From: Nocardioides acrostichi
GTDB lineage: Bacteria; Actinomycetota; Actinomycetes; Propionibacteriales; Nocardioidaceae
Assembly (NCBI RefSeq): GCF_015319165.1
Contig: NZ_JADIVZ010000017.1
Location: forward strand, 1-64,000
Direction: 5' to 3'
Length of the DNA stretch: 64,000 nt
The notes beneath the pieces are model-generated. The model was not told where the DNA came from, made no database searches, and saw nothing but the letters and a program-made list of their open reading frames with translations. Made by a program: the position numbers and the translations under genes. Of this stretch, positions 52,369 to 60,716 are shown piece by piece; the stretch's first letter is position 1, and every line of letters begins with the position of its first letter.

Positions 52369-55104
52369 GTGACCCAGACCCCCACCGACGGCGGCACCCC
52401 GGGCGGACGGATCGAGCGCGTCGAGCTCCAGACCTCGATGCAGCGCTCCTACATCGACTACGCGATGGCGGTCATCGTCGGCCGTGCGCTGCCCGACGTC
52501 CGCGACGGCCTCAAGCCGGTGCACCGCCGGGTGCTCTACGCGATGGACGACGGCGGCTACCGCCCCGACCGAGGCTTCTCCAAGTGCAGCCGCGTCGTCG
52601 GCGACGTCATGGGTCAGTACCACCCGCACGGCGACTCCGCCATCTACGACACCCTCGTGCGGCTCGCGCAGCCGTGGGTGATGCGGGCGCCACTGATCCA
52701 GGGGCAGGGCAACTTCGGCTCACCGGGCAACGACCCGGCCGCGGCCATGCGGTACACCGAGTGTCGGCTCGCCCCGCTGGCCATGGAGATGGTCCGCGAC
52801 ATCGACGAGGACACCGTCGACTTCCAGCCGAACTACGACGGCCGCTCCTCGGAGCCGACGATCCTGCCCGCCCGCTTCCCGAACCTGCTGGTCAACGGCT
52901 CGGCCGGCATCGCCGTCGGTATGGCCACGAACATCCCGCCGCACAACCTGCGCGAGGTCGCCGAGGGCGCCATCTGGGCGCTCGAGCACCCCGATGCCAC
53001 CCGCGAGGAGCTCCAAGATGCGCTGATCGAGCGCATCAAGGGCCCCGACTTCCCGAACGCCGCCCTCATCGTGGGCCGCGAGGGCATCGAACAGACCTAC
53101 CGCACCGGCCGGGGCTCGGTCACCCAGCGCGCGGTCATCGAGGTCGACGAGGACTCCAAGGGCCGCACCTGCCTGGTGATCACCGAGCTGCCCTACATGG
53201 TCAACCCCGACAACCTGGCGCTGAAGATCGCCGAGCTGGCCGACTCGGGCAAGGTGCAGGGCATCGCCGACGTCCGCGACGACACCTCCTCTCGCACCGG
53301 GCAGCGCCTGGTCGTCGTCCTCAAGCGTGACGCCGTGGCGCGGGTGGTGCTCAACAACCTGCTCAAGCACACCGAGCTGCAGACCAACTTCAGCGCCAAC
53401 ATGCTGGCGCTGGTCGACGGCGTGCCGCGCACCCTGACCATCGACCAGTTCATCAGCAACTGGGTCGCCCACCAGATCGAGGTCATCCAGCGGCGCACCC
53501 GCTACCGCCTCGCCGAGAAGCAGCGCCAGGCCCACATCTACCGCGGTCTGGTCAAGGCGCTCGACGCCCTCGACGAGGTCATCGCGCTGATCCGTCGCAG
53601 CCCCGAGGTCGACGACGCACGCACGGGCCTGATGGAACTGCTCGACATCGACGAGGTGCAGGCCAACGCCATCCTCGAAATGCAGCTCCGCCGTCTCGCG
53701 GCCCTGGAGCGGCAGAAGATCGTCGACCACCTCGCCCAGCTCGAGGAGGAGATCGCCGACCTCGAGGACATCTTGGCCAACGAGGCCCGGCAGCGCTCGA
53801 TCGTCGCCGAGGAGCTCACCGGGATCGTCGACAAGTTCGGCGACGACCGACGCACCCAGATCATCGCGGCCGACGGCGACCTCTCGATGGAGGATCTGAT
53901 TCCCGACGAGGAGGTCGTCGTCTCGATCACCCGCGGCGGGTACGCCAAGCGCACCCAGCGCGGGCTCTACCGCACGCAGAAGCGCGGCGGCAAGGGTGTG
54001 CGCGGTGCGAGCCTGCGCGGCGACGACGTCGTGGAGCACTTCATCGCCACCACCAGCCACCACTGGCTGCTGTTCTTCACCACCGCCGGCCGGGTCTACC
54101 GCACCAAGGCCTACAACCTGCCCGAGGCCGCGCGCGACGCCAAGGGTGGCCACGTGGCCGGGCTGCTGTCGTTCCAGCCGGACGAGCAGATCGCCCAGGT
54201 GCTCGCGATCCGCGACTACGAGCAGGCGCCGTACCTGGTGCTTGCCACGCGCAACGGCCTGGTCAAGAAGACCCGCCTCGGCGACTACAACTCCCCGCGG
54301 CAGGCAGGCGTCATCGCCATCAACTTCCGCGATCCACACCCGACTCTGGGGCAAGACGAGCTGATCGGCGCCGAGCTGGTCTACGGCGAGGACGACGTGC
54401 TGTTGGTCTCGCGGCTGGGTCAGGCGATCCGGTTCCGCGCCGACGACACCCAACTGCGCCCGATGGGGCGTGCGACGTCCGGCGTCACGGGCATGAAGTT
54501 CCGCGGCGACGACTCGCTGCTGTCGATGTCGATCATCCGCGCTGCGCAGGTGGCCGCCGAGGAGGCCGCGGGTCTCGCGGAGCAGACCGAGGAGTCGCCC
54601 GACGTCGAGGCGAGCGCCGAGCAGGTCGCCGAGGTCAAGCCGCAGTACGTCTTCACCATCACCGACGGAGGCTTCGCCAAGCGCTCGCGCATCTCCGAGT
54701 ACCGCCTCCAGTCGCGAGGCGGCCTCGGTATCAAGGCGATGGCGCTCACCAACGCCGACCGTGGCGGACTCGTGGGCGCATTCATCGTCGAGGACGGCGA
54801 CGAAGTGCTCTCCATCACCGCCACCGGTCAGGTCGTTCGCAGCCCCATCGACGACGCCTTCCGCCCGACGGGCCGCTCCACCCAGGGCGTGAAGTTCGTG
54901 ACGCCGAAGCGGGGCGACACGGTCGCGGTCGTCGCCCGGTCGGTCGAGGCCACCGAGGACGACGCGGCCGACGAGGTTCCCGCTGTCGAGGGGGCACCCG
55001 ACGCGGAGACATCGCCCGATCTGGGGTCGGATGCAACAATCGAGGCCGACGACGCGTCAACGGATGTGTCCGACTCGACCGAAACCCCCGAGGATGACCG
55101 ATGA
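52369..55104 (+). CDS. gyrA: DNA gyrase subunit A
   Basis: The DNA-cutting and wrapping subunit. The 911-residue protein has the catalytic Tyr129 (AAAMRYTECRL). The quinolone region reads HPHGDSAIYDTLV with Ser90 and Asp94, the wild-type sensitive pattern. The tower/coiled-coil segment is near 400-460 (ALDEVIALIRRSPEVDDART, LLDIDEVQANAILEMQLRRL). The GyrA box QKRGGKG near residue 537 starts the C-terminal beta-pinwheel that wraps DNA. The last 65 residues are acidic (EATEDDAADEVPAVEGAPDA). GTG 52369; its stop overlaps the next ATG by four bases. Confidence 0.97.
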   Translation: MTQTPTDGGTPGGRIERVELQTSMQRSYIDYAMAVIVGRALPDVRDGLKPVHRRVLYAMDDGGYRPDRGFSKCSRVVGDVMGQYHPHGDSAIYDTLVRLAQPWVMRAPLIQGQGNFGSPGNDPAAAMRYTECRLAPLAMEMVRDIDEDTVDFQPNYDGRSSEPTILPARFPNLLVNGSAGIAVGMATNIPPHNLREVAEGAIWALEHPDATREELQDALIERIKGPDFPNAALIVGREGIEQTYRTGRGSVTQRAVIEVDEDSKGRTCLVITELPYMVNPDNLALKIAELADSGKVQGIADVRDDTSSRTGQRLVVVLKRDAVARVVLNNLLKHTELQTNFSANMLALVDGVPRTLTIDQFISNWVAHQIEVIQRRTRYRLAEKQRQAHIYRGLVKALDALDEVIALIRRSPEVDDARTGLMELLDIDEVQANAILEMQLRRLAALERQKIVDHLAQLEEEIADLEDILANEARQRSIVAEELTGIVDKFGDDRRTQIIAADGDLSMEDLIPDEEVVVSITRGGYAKRTQRGLYRTQKRGGKGVRGASLRGDDVVEHFIATTSHHWLLFFTTAGRVYRTKAYNLPEAARDAKGGHVAGLLSFQPDEQIAQVLAIRDYEQAPYLVLATRNGLVKKTRLGDYNSPRQAGVIAINFRDPHPTLGQDELIGAELVYGEDDVLLVSRLGQAIRFRADDTQLRPMGRATSGVTGMKFRGDDSLLSMSIIRAAQVAAEEAAGLAEQTEESPDVEASAEQVAEVKPQYVFTITDGGFAKRSRISEYRLQSRGGLGIKAMALTNADRGGLVGAFIVEDGDEVLSITATGQVVRSPIDDAFRPTGRSTQGVKFVTPKRGDTVAVVARSVEATEDDAADEVPAVEGAPDAETSPDLGSDATIEADDASTDVSDSTETPEDDR

Positions 55105-55649
55105 CCGAACGGACCACCGAGACCCGTGCCGGCGGCAGCGCCGGCACGAGCACGAGCGGGTCCCTGGCAGATCGTGTGCAGGCTCGGCTGAGCCGGGCCT
55201 CGGAGGAGCACGAGGCCAACAAGTCCGCCGCAGCCGGGTCCGCGACGACCCCGAAGACGTCGTCCGCGGCCGCCCGCAACCCGCGCCGCGCCCGCCTGCG
55301 GCTCACCCGCATCGACCCGTGGTCGGTGATGAAGACCGCGTTCCTGCTCTCGGTCGCCTTCGGCATCGTCACCGTCGTCTCCGTGCTGGTCGTGTGGACC
55401 GTGCTCGGCGGTGCCGGCGTGTGGGACTCGCTGAACAAGACCGTCACCGACGTCGTCGGCCCGAACTCCGCGTCGTCCTTCAACGTCGAGGACTACATCG
55501 GCACCTCGCGCGTCATGGGCTTCTCGATGCTCGTGGCCGCGATCGACGTCGTGCTCATCACCGCCGCGGCGACGCTCGGAGCGTTCCTCTACAACATGGC
55601 CGCAGCCCTACTCGGCGGCATCGAGGTCACGCTCGCCGAGGACAACTGA
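55101..55649 (+). CDS. DUF3566 membrane protein
   Basis: A 182-residue protein conserved right after gyrA in actinobacteria (compare Rv0007). A disordered Ser/Thr-rich N-terminus and a basic stretch (ARNPRRARLRLTRIDPWSVM) lead to two membrane helices (FLLSVAFGIVTVVSVLVVWT and a second near 150-172, LVAAIDVVLITAAATLGAFL). ATG 55101 overlaps the gyrA stop (ATGA). Function unknown. Confidence 0.88.
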   Translation: MTERTTETRAGGSAGTSTSGSLADRVQARLSRASEEHEANKSAAAGSATTPKTSSAAARNPRRARLRLTRIDPWSVMKTAFLLSVAFGIVTVVSVLVVWTVLGGAGVWDSLNKTVTDVVGPNSASSFNVEDYIGTSRVMGFSMLVAAIDVVLITAAATLGAFLYNMAAALLGGIEVTLAEDN

Positions 55650-55721
55650 GCCGTTTTGTCGCCTGACCTGCGGGTCGGGTAACGTCTCGCCTCGGTCCGC
55701 GGGGTACCGCGACCACCTCGA

Positions 55722-55795
55722 GGGCCTATAGCTCAGACGGTTAGAGCGCTTCCCTGATAAGGAAGAGGTCACAGGTTCAAGTCCTGTTAGGCCCA
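55722..55795 (+). tRNA. tRNA-Ile (GAT)
   Basis: A full cloverleaf of 74 bases. The acceptor GGGCCTA pairs with TAGGCCC; the anticodon arm CTTCCCT-GAT-AAGGAAG gives anticodon GAT; the T arm CAGGTTCAAGTCCTG is canonical. CCA is not encoded. It follows gyrA-DUF3566, as in most actinobacteria. Confidence 0.97.
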
Positions 55796-55802
55796 CTCAC
55801 AC

Positions 55803-55817
55803 GGGGGCTCCGCCCCC
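55803..55817. terminator. short GC hairpin after tRNA-Ile
   Basis: GGGGGC-TCC-GCCCCC is a 6-bp perfect stem with a 3-base loop, eight bases past the tRNA. It may stop or process the tRNA transcript. Confidence 0.45.
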
Positions 55818-55851
55818 ACACCCCGATCCCTCGGAATCCGCGGAGGCCGAC

Positions 55852-55977
55852 ATGAAGAAGATCCTTCTCCTCGCACTCGCCGCCGGCGGCGCGGTCTTCG
55901 CGAAGAAGAAGATGGACGGTTCCCGCGCCGAGGCCGCACTCTGGGCCGAGGCCACCGACCCGGTCGCCCGCAACTGA
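55852..55977 (+). CDS. DLW-39 family small protein
   Basis: A 41-residue protein between the Ile and Ala tRNA genes: it begins MKKILLLALAAGGAVFAKKK, continues MDGSRAEAALWAEATDPVA, and ends RN. It has one hydrophobic N-terminal helix and the conserved ALW(A/T)EATD motif from which the actinobacterial DLW-39 family is named. GGAGG lies five bases before ATG. Probably membrane-bound; function unknown. Confidence 0.85.
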   Translation: MKKILLLALAAGGAVFAKKKMDGSRAEAALWAEATDPVARN

Positions 55978-56008
55978 CCCACCACCTCGACGGCCTCCGC
56001 CGTCGCCA

Positions 56009-56081
56009 GGGGCCTTGGCGCAATTGGTAGCGCACCTGCTTTGCAAGCAGGGGGTTAGGGGTTCGAGTCCCCTAGGCTCCA
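56009..56081 (+). tRNA. tRNA-Ala (TGC)
   Basis: A 73-base cloverleaf. GGGGCCT pairs with AGGCTCC, including one G-U pair; the anticodon arm CCTGCTT-TGC-AAGCAGG gives TGC; the T arm AGGGGTTCGAGTCCCCT is canonical. CCA is not encoded, although CC follows by chance. Confidence 0.97.
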
Positions 56082-56128
56082 CCGATGAGACCGCAGGTCG
56101 GCTCGCGCAGCGCACCCTCCGCGGATCC

Positions 56129-56794
56129 TCACCCGTCGTAGGGCACATGAGCCGTCCAGCCGTCGGCGTCCCGCGCGACGGCAGCCCACATCGCGTCGGC
56201 GATGGGGGTGGGGGAGAACGGGCCCTCCTTCGCCAGCGCCCCGTTGATCTGGACGGCGACCGCACGGATGTCGTCGTCCGCGAGCACGCCGTCGAGGCTG
56301 GCGACGAGGTTGCGGACGGCGGCCTTCTGCACGCCTAGCGACGCAGCGGCCGGGTTCGGTTCGTCCGCGGCCATGCTGCCGGTCACCAGCACGCGCGACC
56401 CGGAGGACTGGAACGGGCGGGCGGCCTGGACGGCCGGGAGGAGGACGCCCGCGCCGAGGGCGACGTCCTCGAGCAACTCGGGCACGGTGAGCTCGAGAGG
56501 GTTGCGCTCACGCCAGAAGCTGGGGTTGAAGTGCAGCACGTCGATGCGGCCGTGCCGCTCCCCGACCCCACGCACCACGGCCGAGACGTCGGCGGGATCG
56601 GCCAGATCGACGGCCACACCCTCGGCCGCGAAGCCCTCGGCGACGAGCGCGGCCGCCAACGGCTCGGCGTCCGCTTCAGTGCGCGTGGCGAGCACGGCGA
56701 GGTACCCCTCGCGCGCGAACCGGCGGGCCACGGCCAGCCCGAGGCCCGGGCCGGCACCGAGGACGAGCAGGACGGGGCTTTCAGTCGTGTTCAT
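56129..56794 (-). CDS. atypical short-chain dehydrogenase/reductase lacking the catalytic Tyr
   Basis: A 221-residue Rossmann protein of the SDR superfamily. The cofactor motif is VLGAGPGLGLAVARRFA with the GxxxGxG pattern, and the Ser of VLVTGSMAADEP (Ser140) is present. In the YxxxK motif the Lys is kept (Lys157), but the Tyr position is Leu153 (ASLGVQKAAV). It may therefore be a non-classical reductase or a binding protein. It is divergent from the FadR-type regulator, with a perfect TGGT-N3-ACCA operator between, so it is probably its target. Confidence 0.78.
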   Translation of the reverse strand: MNTTESPVLLVLGAGPGLGLAVARRFAREGYLAVLATRTEADAEPLAAALVAEGFAAEGVAVDLADPADVSAVVRGVGERHGRIDVLHFNPSFWRERNPLELTVPELLEDVALGAGVLLPAVQAARPFQSSGSRVLVTGSMAADEPNPAAASLGVQKAAVRNLVASLDGVLADDDIRAVAVQINGALAKEGPFSPTPIADAMWAAVARDADGWTAHVPYDG

Positions 56795-56830
56795 GGCCGG
56801 ACCCTAGCCAAGAACCGTCGTGATCCAGGT

Positions 56831-56847
56831 AACTGGTCCAACCAGTT
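56831..56847. promoter_or_regulatory. FadR/GntR-type operator
   Basis: AACTGGT-CCA-ACCAGTT is a perfect 7-bp inverted repeat. Its core, TGGT-NNN-ACCA, fits the TNGTNNNACNA consensus of the FadR subfamily. It lies between the divergent SDR (start 56794) and regulator (start 56881) genes, where it could control both. Confidence 0.72.
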
Positions 56848-56880
56848 GACCTCAGACCAACGACGACGCATCCTCTTCGC

Positions 56881-57591
56881 ATGGACATCACGCCGGTCAC
56901 CCGCAGCGCCGTCTCCGACGTGGTCTTCGGGCAGCTCGTGGCCGAGATCCTCTCCGGCCGCCTAACACCCGGCGACGCGCTGCCCGGCGAGCGCGAGCTG
57001 GCCGAGCGGTTCGAGGTGAACCGGCACGCGGTGCGCGAGGCGCTCAAGCGCGTGCAGCAGGCCGGGCTGGTGCGCATCAGCCAGGGCGGCAAGACCCGGG
57101 TGCTCGACTGGCGCGGACACGCCGGTCTCGACACCCTCTCGCAGTTGGCCGCCGCCGGCGCCCTGACCCCGCTCGAGATCCTGCGCGACATCAGCGAGAT
57201 GCGGCGATCGGTCGCCGCCGACGCCGCCCGGCTCTGCGCCGAACGGGCCAGCGACGACCAGATCGGCATCGTCCTCGCCGCGGCGCAGGCCTACCCGATC
57301 GACTCCTCCGCGATCGCCGACACCTTCGCCCCCGACCTCGACTTCTGGACAGCCGTGATCGAGGGGTCGGGCAACATCGCCTACCGCCTCGGCTTGAACA
57401 CGCTCGTCGCCGGCTTCACCGAGATCGGCTGGCAGACCGTCGTCGACCTCGGCCTCGGCGAGGAGTACGTCGACCGCGACGCCCACCAGCACCTCGCCCG
57501 CCTCATCGCCGACCGCGACGCCGACGGCGCCCAGCGACTCGCCGCAGACCTGCTCGGCCGCACCGTCGCGCGCATCGCCGCGCACCTCTGA
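56881..57591 (+). CDS. GntR-family (FadR-like) transcriptional regulator
   Basis: A 236-residue regulator. The winged-helix N-terminus has SDVVFGQLVAEILSGRLTPG, LPGERELAERFEVNRHAVRE and ALKRVQQAGLVRISQGGKTR; the helical C-terminus (FadR/FCD-like) may bind an acyl-CoA or organic acid. ATG 56881 lies about 35 bases after the candidate operator. The sterol-desaturase-family gene starts 27 bases downstream, so regulator, SDR and desaturase may form a lipid module. Confidence 0.88.
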   Translation: MDITPVTRSAVSDVVFGQLVAEILSGRLTPGDALPGERELAERFEVNRHAVREALKRVQQAGLVRISQGGKTRVLDWRGHAGLDTLSQLAAAGALTPLEILRDISEMRRSVAADAARLCAERASDDQIGIVLAAAQAYPIDSSAIADTFAPDLDFWTAVIEGSGNIAYRLGLNTLVAGFTEIGWQTVVDLGLGEEYVDRDAHQHLARLIADRDADGAQRLAADLLGRTVARIAAHL

Positions 57592-57617
57592 CACCCCTGC
57601 TCACCCGAGGAGCACCC

Positions 57618-58469
57618 ATGTTCGACCTGATCCAGCACGCGATCCCCGTGTTCATCGTCTGCCTCGCGCTCGAGGCGGCGTCGTTCTACTTCCTACCCGA
57701 CGACGACGAGCTCGGGTACGACGTGCGCGACGCCCGCACCAGCGTGGCGATGGGGCTGGGCAACGTGGCGGTCAACCTGGGCTGGAAGCTCGTCGTCGTG
57801 GCGGTCTACGCCGCCGCCTACCTCGTCAGTCCGTGGCAGCTCCCGGCCGACCACCCGCTCACCTGGGTGGCGCTGTTCTTCGCCGACGACCTCGCCTACT
57901 ACGCCTACCACCGCACGCACCACACGATCCGGATCCTCTGGGCCAGCCACGTCGTGCACCACTCCAGCGAGTTCTACAACCTCTCCACCGCGCTCCGACA
58001 GCCGTGGACGCCGTTCAGCTCACTGCCGTACTGGCTGCCGCTGGCATTCCTCGGGTTCTCGCCGTGGATGATCCTGCTCCAGCAGTCGATCAGCCTGCTC
58101 TACCAGTTCTTCATCCACACCGAGCGCATCGGCCGGCTCTGGAAGCCGATCGAGCTCGTGATGAACACCCCCTCGCACCACCGCGTGCACCACGGCTCGA
58201 ACACCCAGTACCTCGATAAGAACTACGGCGGCATCCTCATCGTGTGGGACCGCCTCTTCGGAACCTTCGAGGCCGAGGGTGAGCGCGTGCGCTACGGCCT
58301 GACCAAGAACGTGAACACCTTCAACCCGGCCCGCGTGGCCACCCACGAGTTCGCCGCGATCGGGCGCGACGTGTGGCGGGCGAGCACCTGGCGAGACCGC
58401 TGGGGGCACGTGGTCAGGGGGCCCGGATGGCAGCCGACCACGACGACGCGGCACGACGTCTCGGCCTGA
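57618..58469 (+). CDS. fatty-acid hydroxylase/sterol-desaturase family membrane protein
   Basis: A 283-residue membrane di-iron enzyme of the ERG3/FA-hydroxylase family. All His boxes are present: HRTHH, HVVHHSSEFYN and HHRVHHGSN, with an outlying His in QFFIHTERIG. About four hydrophobic segments surround them. The reaction is oxygen-dependent hydroxylation or desaturation of a lipid; the substrate is unknown, and no sterol pathway genes are nearby. CGAGGAG lies upstream of ATG 57618. Probably in one operon with the regulator. Confidence 0.88.
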   Translation: MFDLIQHAIPVFIVCLALEAASFYFLPDDDELGYDVRDARTSVAMGLGNVAVNLGWKLVVVAVYAAAYLVSPWQLPADHPLTWVALFFADDLAYYAYHRTHHTIRILWASHVVHHSSEFYNLSTALRQPWTPFSSLPYWLPLAFLGFSPWMILLQQSISLLYQFFIHTERIGRLWKPIELVMNTPSHHRVHHGSNTQYLDKNYGGILIVWDRLFGTFEAEGERVRYGLTKNVNTFNPARVATHEFAAIGRDVWRASTWRDRWGHVVRGPGWQPTTTTRHDVSA

Positions 58470-58525
58470 TGTGCCGGATCACCGTTTCGGTCTCACGCGG
58501 CTCACCCAGGTGGCACACTTCCCCC

Positions 58526-59434
58526 GTGCGAACACGTGTGCTCCCGACGCTCCTGGCTGCCCTGGTGGCGGCCACGGCGACAGCCTGCGGTTCGTCGATC
58601 CCCTCGCCGGAGGAGACCGCGATCCCGACTGCGGCAGCGGCGCCCGTCGTCGACGAGGGGCGCCCCACGCCCGCTGAGATCGCCGTCCAGCACGTGCCGG
58701 ACGACGTCAGCGCGATCGCGGTGACCGACTTCGACGCCGTGGCCCTCGACCTCGGCATCACCAAGCTCTCCAGTGACCTGACGCCGGCCGCGCGGGCGTC
58801 GTTCTGGAAGCGCGCGCAGACCCAGACCGCGATGCTCTCCTCGGGCGTGCTGCGCCCCGCCGAGACCCAGCTGCTCTCACAGTTCTCCTTCGGCCAGGAG
58901 GACGTCGGCTGGGAGGCGCTGCTCTACGACGACGCCGGCAAGCAGGTCGGCTGGATCCTCGGACTGCACGCCATCATCGACCCCCAGGCGGTCGAGAAGG
59001 CGGTCAAGGCCGGCGTGGGCCCGCTCAAGGGCGCCCGCGTCGACGCGGCCGACGGGCTCGTCCTCTCCGGCGAGGCCGGCGACGGCTCCTCCACGTGGTC
59101 CGGCCCCGCGACCCTCGCGCTCCTCGGCGACGGAGCCGTGTCGACCTACGTCGAGCAGGGCTGCGTGCCGTCTTCGGACGACTCCGGCCTCCTGCCGCTG
59201 GACGCCTACTCGATGAGCTTCCAGACCGAGCTCGCCACCGCACGGCTCGGGGCCGACCGCACCGATGTGTTCACGCGCCTCCAGCTCACCGACGACACTC
59301 CCGGCATCGGTGGCGCGCTGCGTGATGGTGTCGCCGACCCGCGGTCGGGCCGCCTGGGCTTCCAGATCGTCGACCCCGGCGACGCCGCCACGCTCACCCT
59401 GCGACGCCGCCTCGGCTTCACCGCCTGCGGCTGA
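58526..59434 (+). CDS. putative lipoprotein, unknown function
   Basis: A 302-residue exported protein. After VRTRVLPTLLAALVAATATA comes Cys (ACGSS), a plausible lipobox, so it is probably a lipid-anchored protein. The mature part has no family I recognise; it has two Cys (QGCVPSS; FTACG at the end) and mixed alpha-beta pattern. I start at GTG 58526, the only start that gives a clean signal peptide. No ribosome site is seen. Confidence 0.7.
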   Translation: MRTRVLPTLLAALVAATATACGSSIPSPEETAIPTAAAAPVVDEGRPTPAEIAVQHVPDDVSAIAVTDFDAVALDLGITKLSSDLTPAARASFWKRAQTQTAMLSSGVLRPAETQLLSQFSFGQEDVGWEALLYDDAGKQVGWILGLHAIIDPQAVEKAVKAGVGPLKGARVDAADGLVLSGEAGDGSSTWSGPATLALLGDGAVSTYVEQGCVPSSDDSGLLPLDAYSMSFQTELATARLGADRTDVFTRLQLTDDTPGIGGALRDGVADPRSGRLGFQIVDPGDAATLTLRRRLGFTACG

Positions 59435-59532
59435 GCGTCGTCCGGCGCGTGCCGGGCGCGAGCCGCGCCTTCGGACGTCGCGCACGGTGGTCGCGGCCCC
59501 AGGTCGCGACGGGAGACTTGCAGCGTGCCGCG

Positions 59533-59545
59533 TACGCTGAACGGC
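59533..59545 (+). promoter_or_regulatory. leaderless-type promoter -10 (TACGCT)
   Basis: TACGCT at 59533-59538 is seven bases before GTG 59546, with no ribosome site. Confidence 0.4.
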
Positions 59546-60301
59546 GTGACGTCGGCGTTCGCCCCCCGCTTGTGGGGAGGGCACCTGCTGGCCCTGCTAC
59601 TCGTCGCCGCGACTCTCGCACTGGGCTGGTGGCAGTACTCCGCCTATCAGGCGCAACGCGCCGCCGAGAGCCGAGACCTCACCCACGCTGCGGCGAAGCC
59701 GCTCACCTCGGTGATGGGGGGCAACGACCCGTTCCCGGGCAACGAGGTGGGCCAGCCCATCACCGCCACCGGCACCTGGGTCGGCGGTGGGACGGTGTTC
59801 GTCTCGGGGCGGGAGCACGGCGGCCGCGAGGGCTACTGGGTGGTCACCCCGCTGGCGATCGGCACCCCCGACGGTTCGGCTCTGCCGATCGTGCGGGGCT
59901 GGGTGGCCTCACTCGCCGACGCGCCGCCTCCGCCGAGCGGCACGGCCACCGTGCAGGGCTGGCTCCAACCGACCGATGGCACCGGTGAGGTCGACACCGA
60001 CCGCAGCGACGACGTCATCCCGCAGGTGCGCACCGCGGACCTGATCCAACACGTCGACCAGGACCTCTACGACGCCTACGCGGTGCTCGACCTCTCAGCG
60101 GTGCGCGCCGACGGCGAGCCGGACGACGCCCGCGGCCTGGTCCAGGCCGATCTCGCCGAGCTGCCACCCCCGGCGGGCGGCACCGGCCTGCGCAACCTGC
60201 TCTACGCCATCGAATGGGTCTTCTTCGCCGCGTTCGTGGGCTACGTGTGGTGGCGGTGGGTGCAAGAACGCATCCAGGAGGTCAGTACCGTGGCGGCGTG
60301 A
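59546..60301 (+). CDS. SURF1 family protein
   Basis: SURF1 (Shy1) proteins assist assembly of haem-copper cytochrome c oxidase. This 251-residue protein has the two-helix layout: an N-terminal helix (HLLALLLVAATLALGWWQYS), an external domain with GNEVGQPITATGTWVGGGTV, GGREGYWVVTPLAI and IVRGWVASLADAPPPPSG, and a C-terminal helix (LLYAIEWVFFAAFVGYVWWR). I start at GTG 59546 on the basis of the TACGCT seven bases upstream. It overlaps the next gene by four bases. Confidence 0.88.
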   Translation: MTSAFAPRLWGGHLLALLLVAATLALGWWQYSAYQAQRAAESRDLTHAAAKPLTSVMGGNDPFPGNEVGQPITATGTWVGGGTVFVSGREHGGREGYWVVTPLAIGTPDGSALPIVRGWVASLADAPPPPSGTATVQGWLQPTDGTGEVDTDRSDDVIPQVRTADLIQHVDQDLYDAYAVLDLSAVRADGEPDDARGLVQADLAELPPPAGGTGLRNLLYAIEWVFFAAFVGYVWWRWVQERIQEVSTVAA

Positions 60302-60657
60302 AGCTGTTCGCCACCTACCGCGTGCTGGCCCTCCTCGTCGGGGTGCTGCTGGCCTTCTGCTCCCTGGTGGCCATGCCACTGAAGTACCTCGCCGCCGACG
60401 GCGGCACCTGGCAGCGTTTCGGCGAGCAGGCGAGCATCCTCTGGGTGGCCCACGGCTGGGTGTTCATGATCTACGTGGTCGTGGCGTTCGCACTGTCGCG
60501 CAAGGCCGGCTGGAGCATCGCCTTCACTCTGGTCGCCCTGGTGGCGGGCCTGGTACCGCTGCTCATCTTCTGGGTCGAGCGTCAGGTGGTCCGCAAGGTG
60601 CGCGACGAGAACCCGGAGCTCACCAGCAGCGAGCCCACGGGCGCCGTCTCGTCGTGA
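60298..60657 (+). CDS. DUF3817 membrane protein
   Basis: A 119-residue membrane protein with three helices: YRVLALLVGVLLAFCSLVAM, AHGWVFMIYVVVAFALSRKA and a third near 80-98 (WSIAFTLVALVAGLVPLLIF). It matches the DUF3817 family, which in some actinobacteria sits next to respiratory or GuaB genes. GTG 60298 overlaps the SURF1 stop (GTGA). Function unknown. Confidence 0.8.
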   Translation: MKLFATYRVLALLVGVLLAFCSLVAMPLKYLAADGGTWQRFGEQASILWVAHGWVFMIYVVVAFALSRKAGWSIAFTLVALVAGLVPLLIFWVERQVVRKVRDENPELTSSEPTGAVSS

Positions 60658-60659
60658 AC

Positions 60660-60716
60660 GACCCCTCGGGGGACGATTCCTGACCCCTCGGGGGACGATG
60701 TGCGACCCCTCGGGGA
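60660..60716. repeat. 22-bp-period palindromic direct repeat array
   Basis: GACCCCTCGGGG begins at 60660, 60682 and 60704, exactly 22 bases apart; the first two copies share GGACGAT as well. Each copy contains the palindrome CCCC-TC-GGGG. The array fills the gap between two convergent genes and its third copy touches the stop at 60717. The period and GACCC-TCG start are like the array at 38209. Confidence 0.75.

Noticed and set aside
52720..54453. 577-codon frame opposite gyrA
   Set aside because: Antisense shadow of gyrA with no homology or start signal.
55798..55850. Possible extra tRNA or small RNA between tRNA-Ile and the DLW-39 gene
   Set aside because: Only a short GC hairpin is present and no cloverleaf can be drawn.
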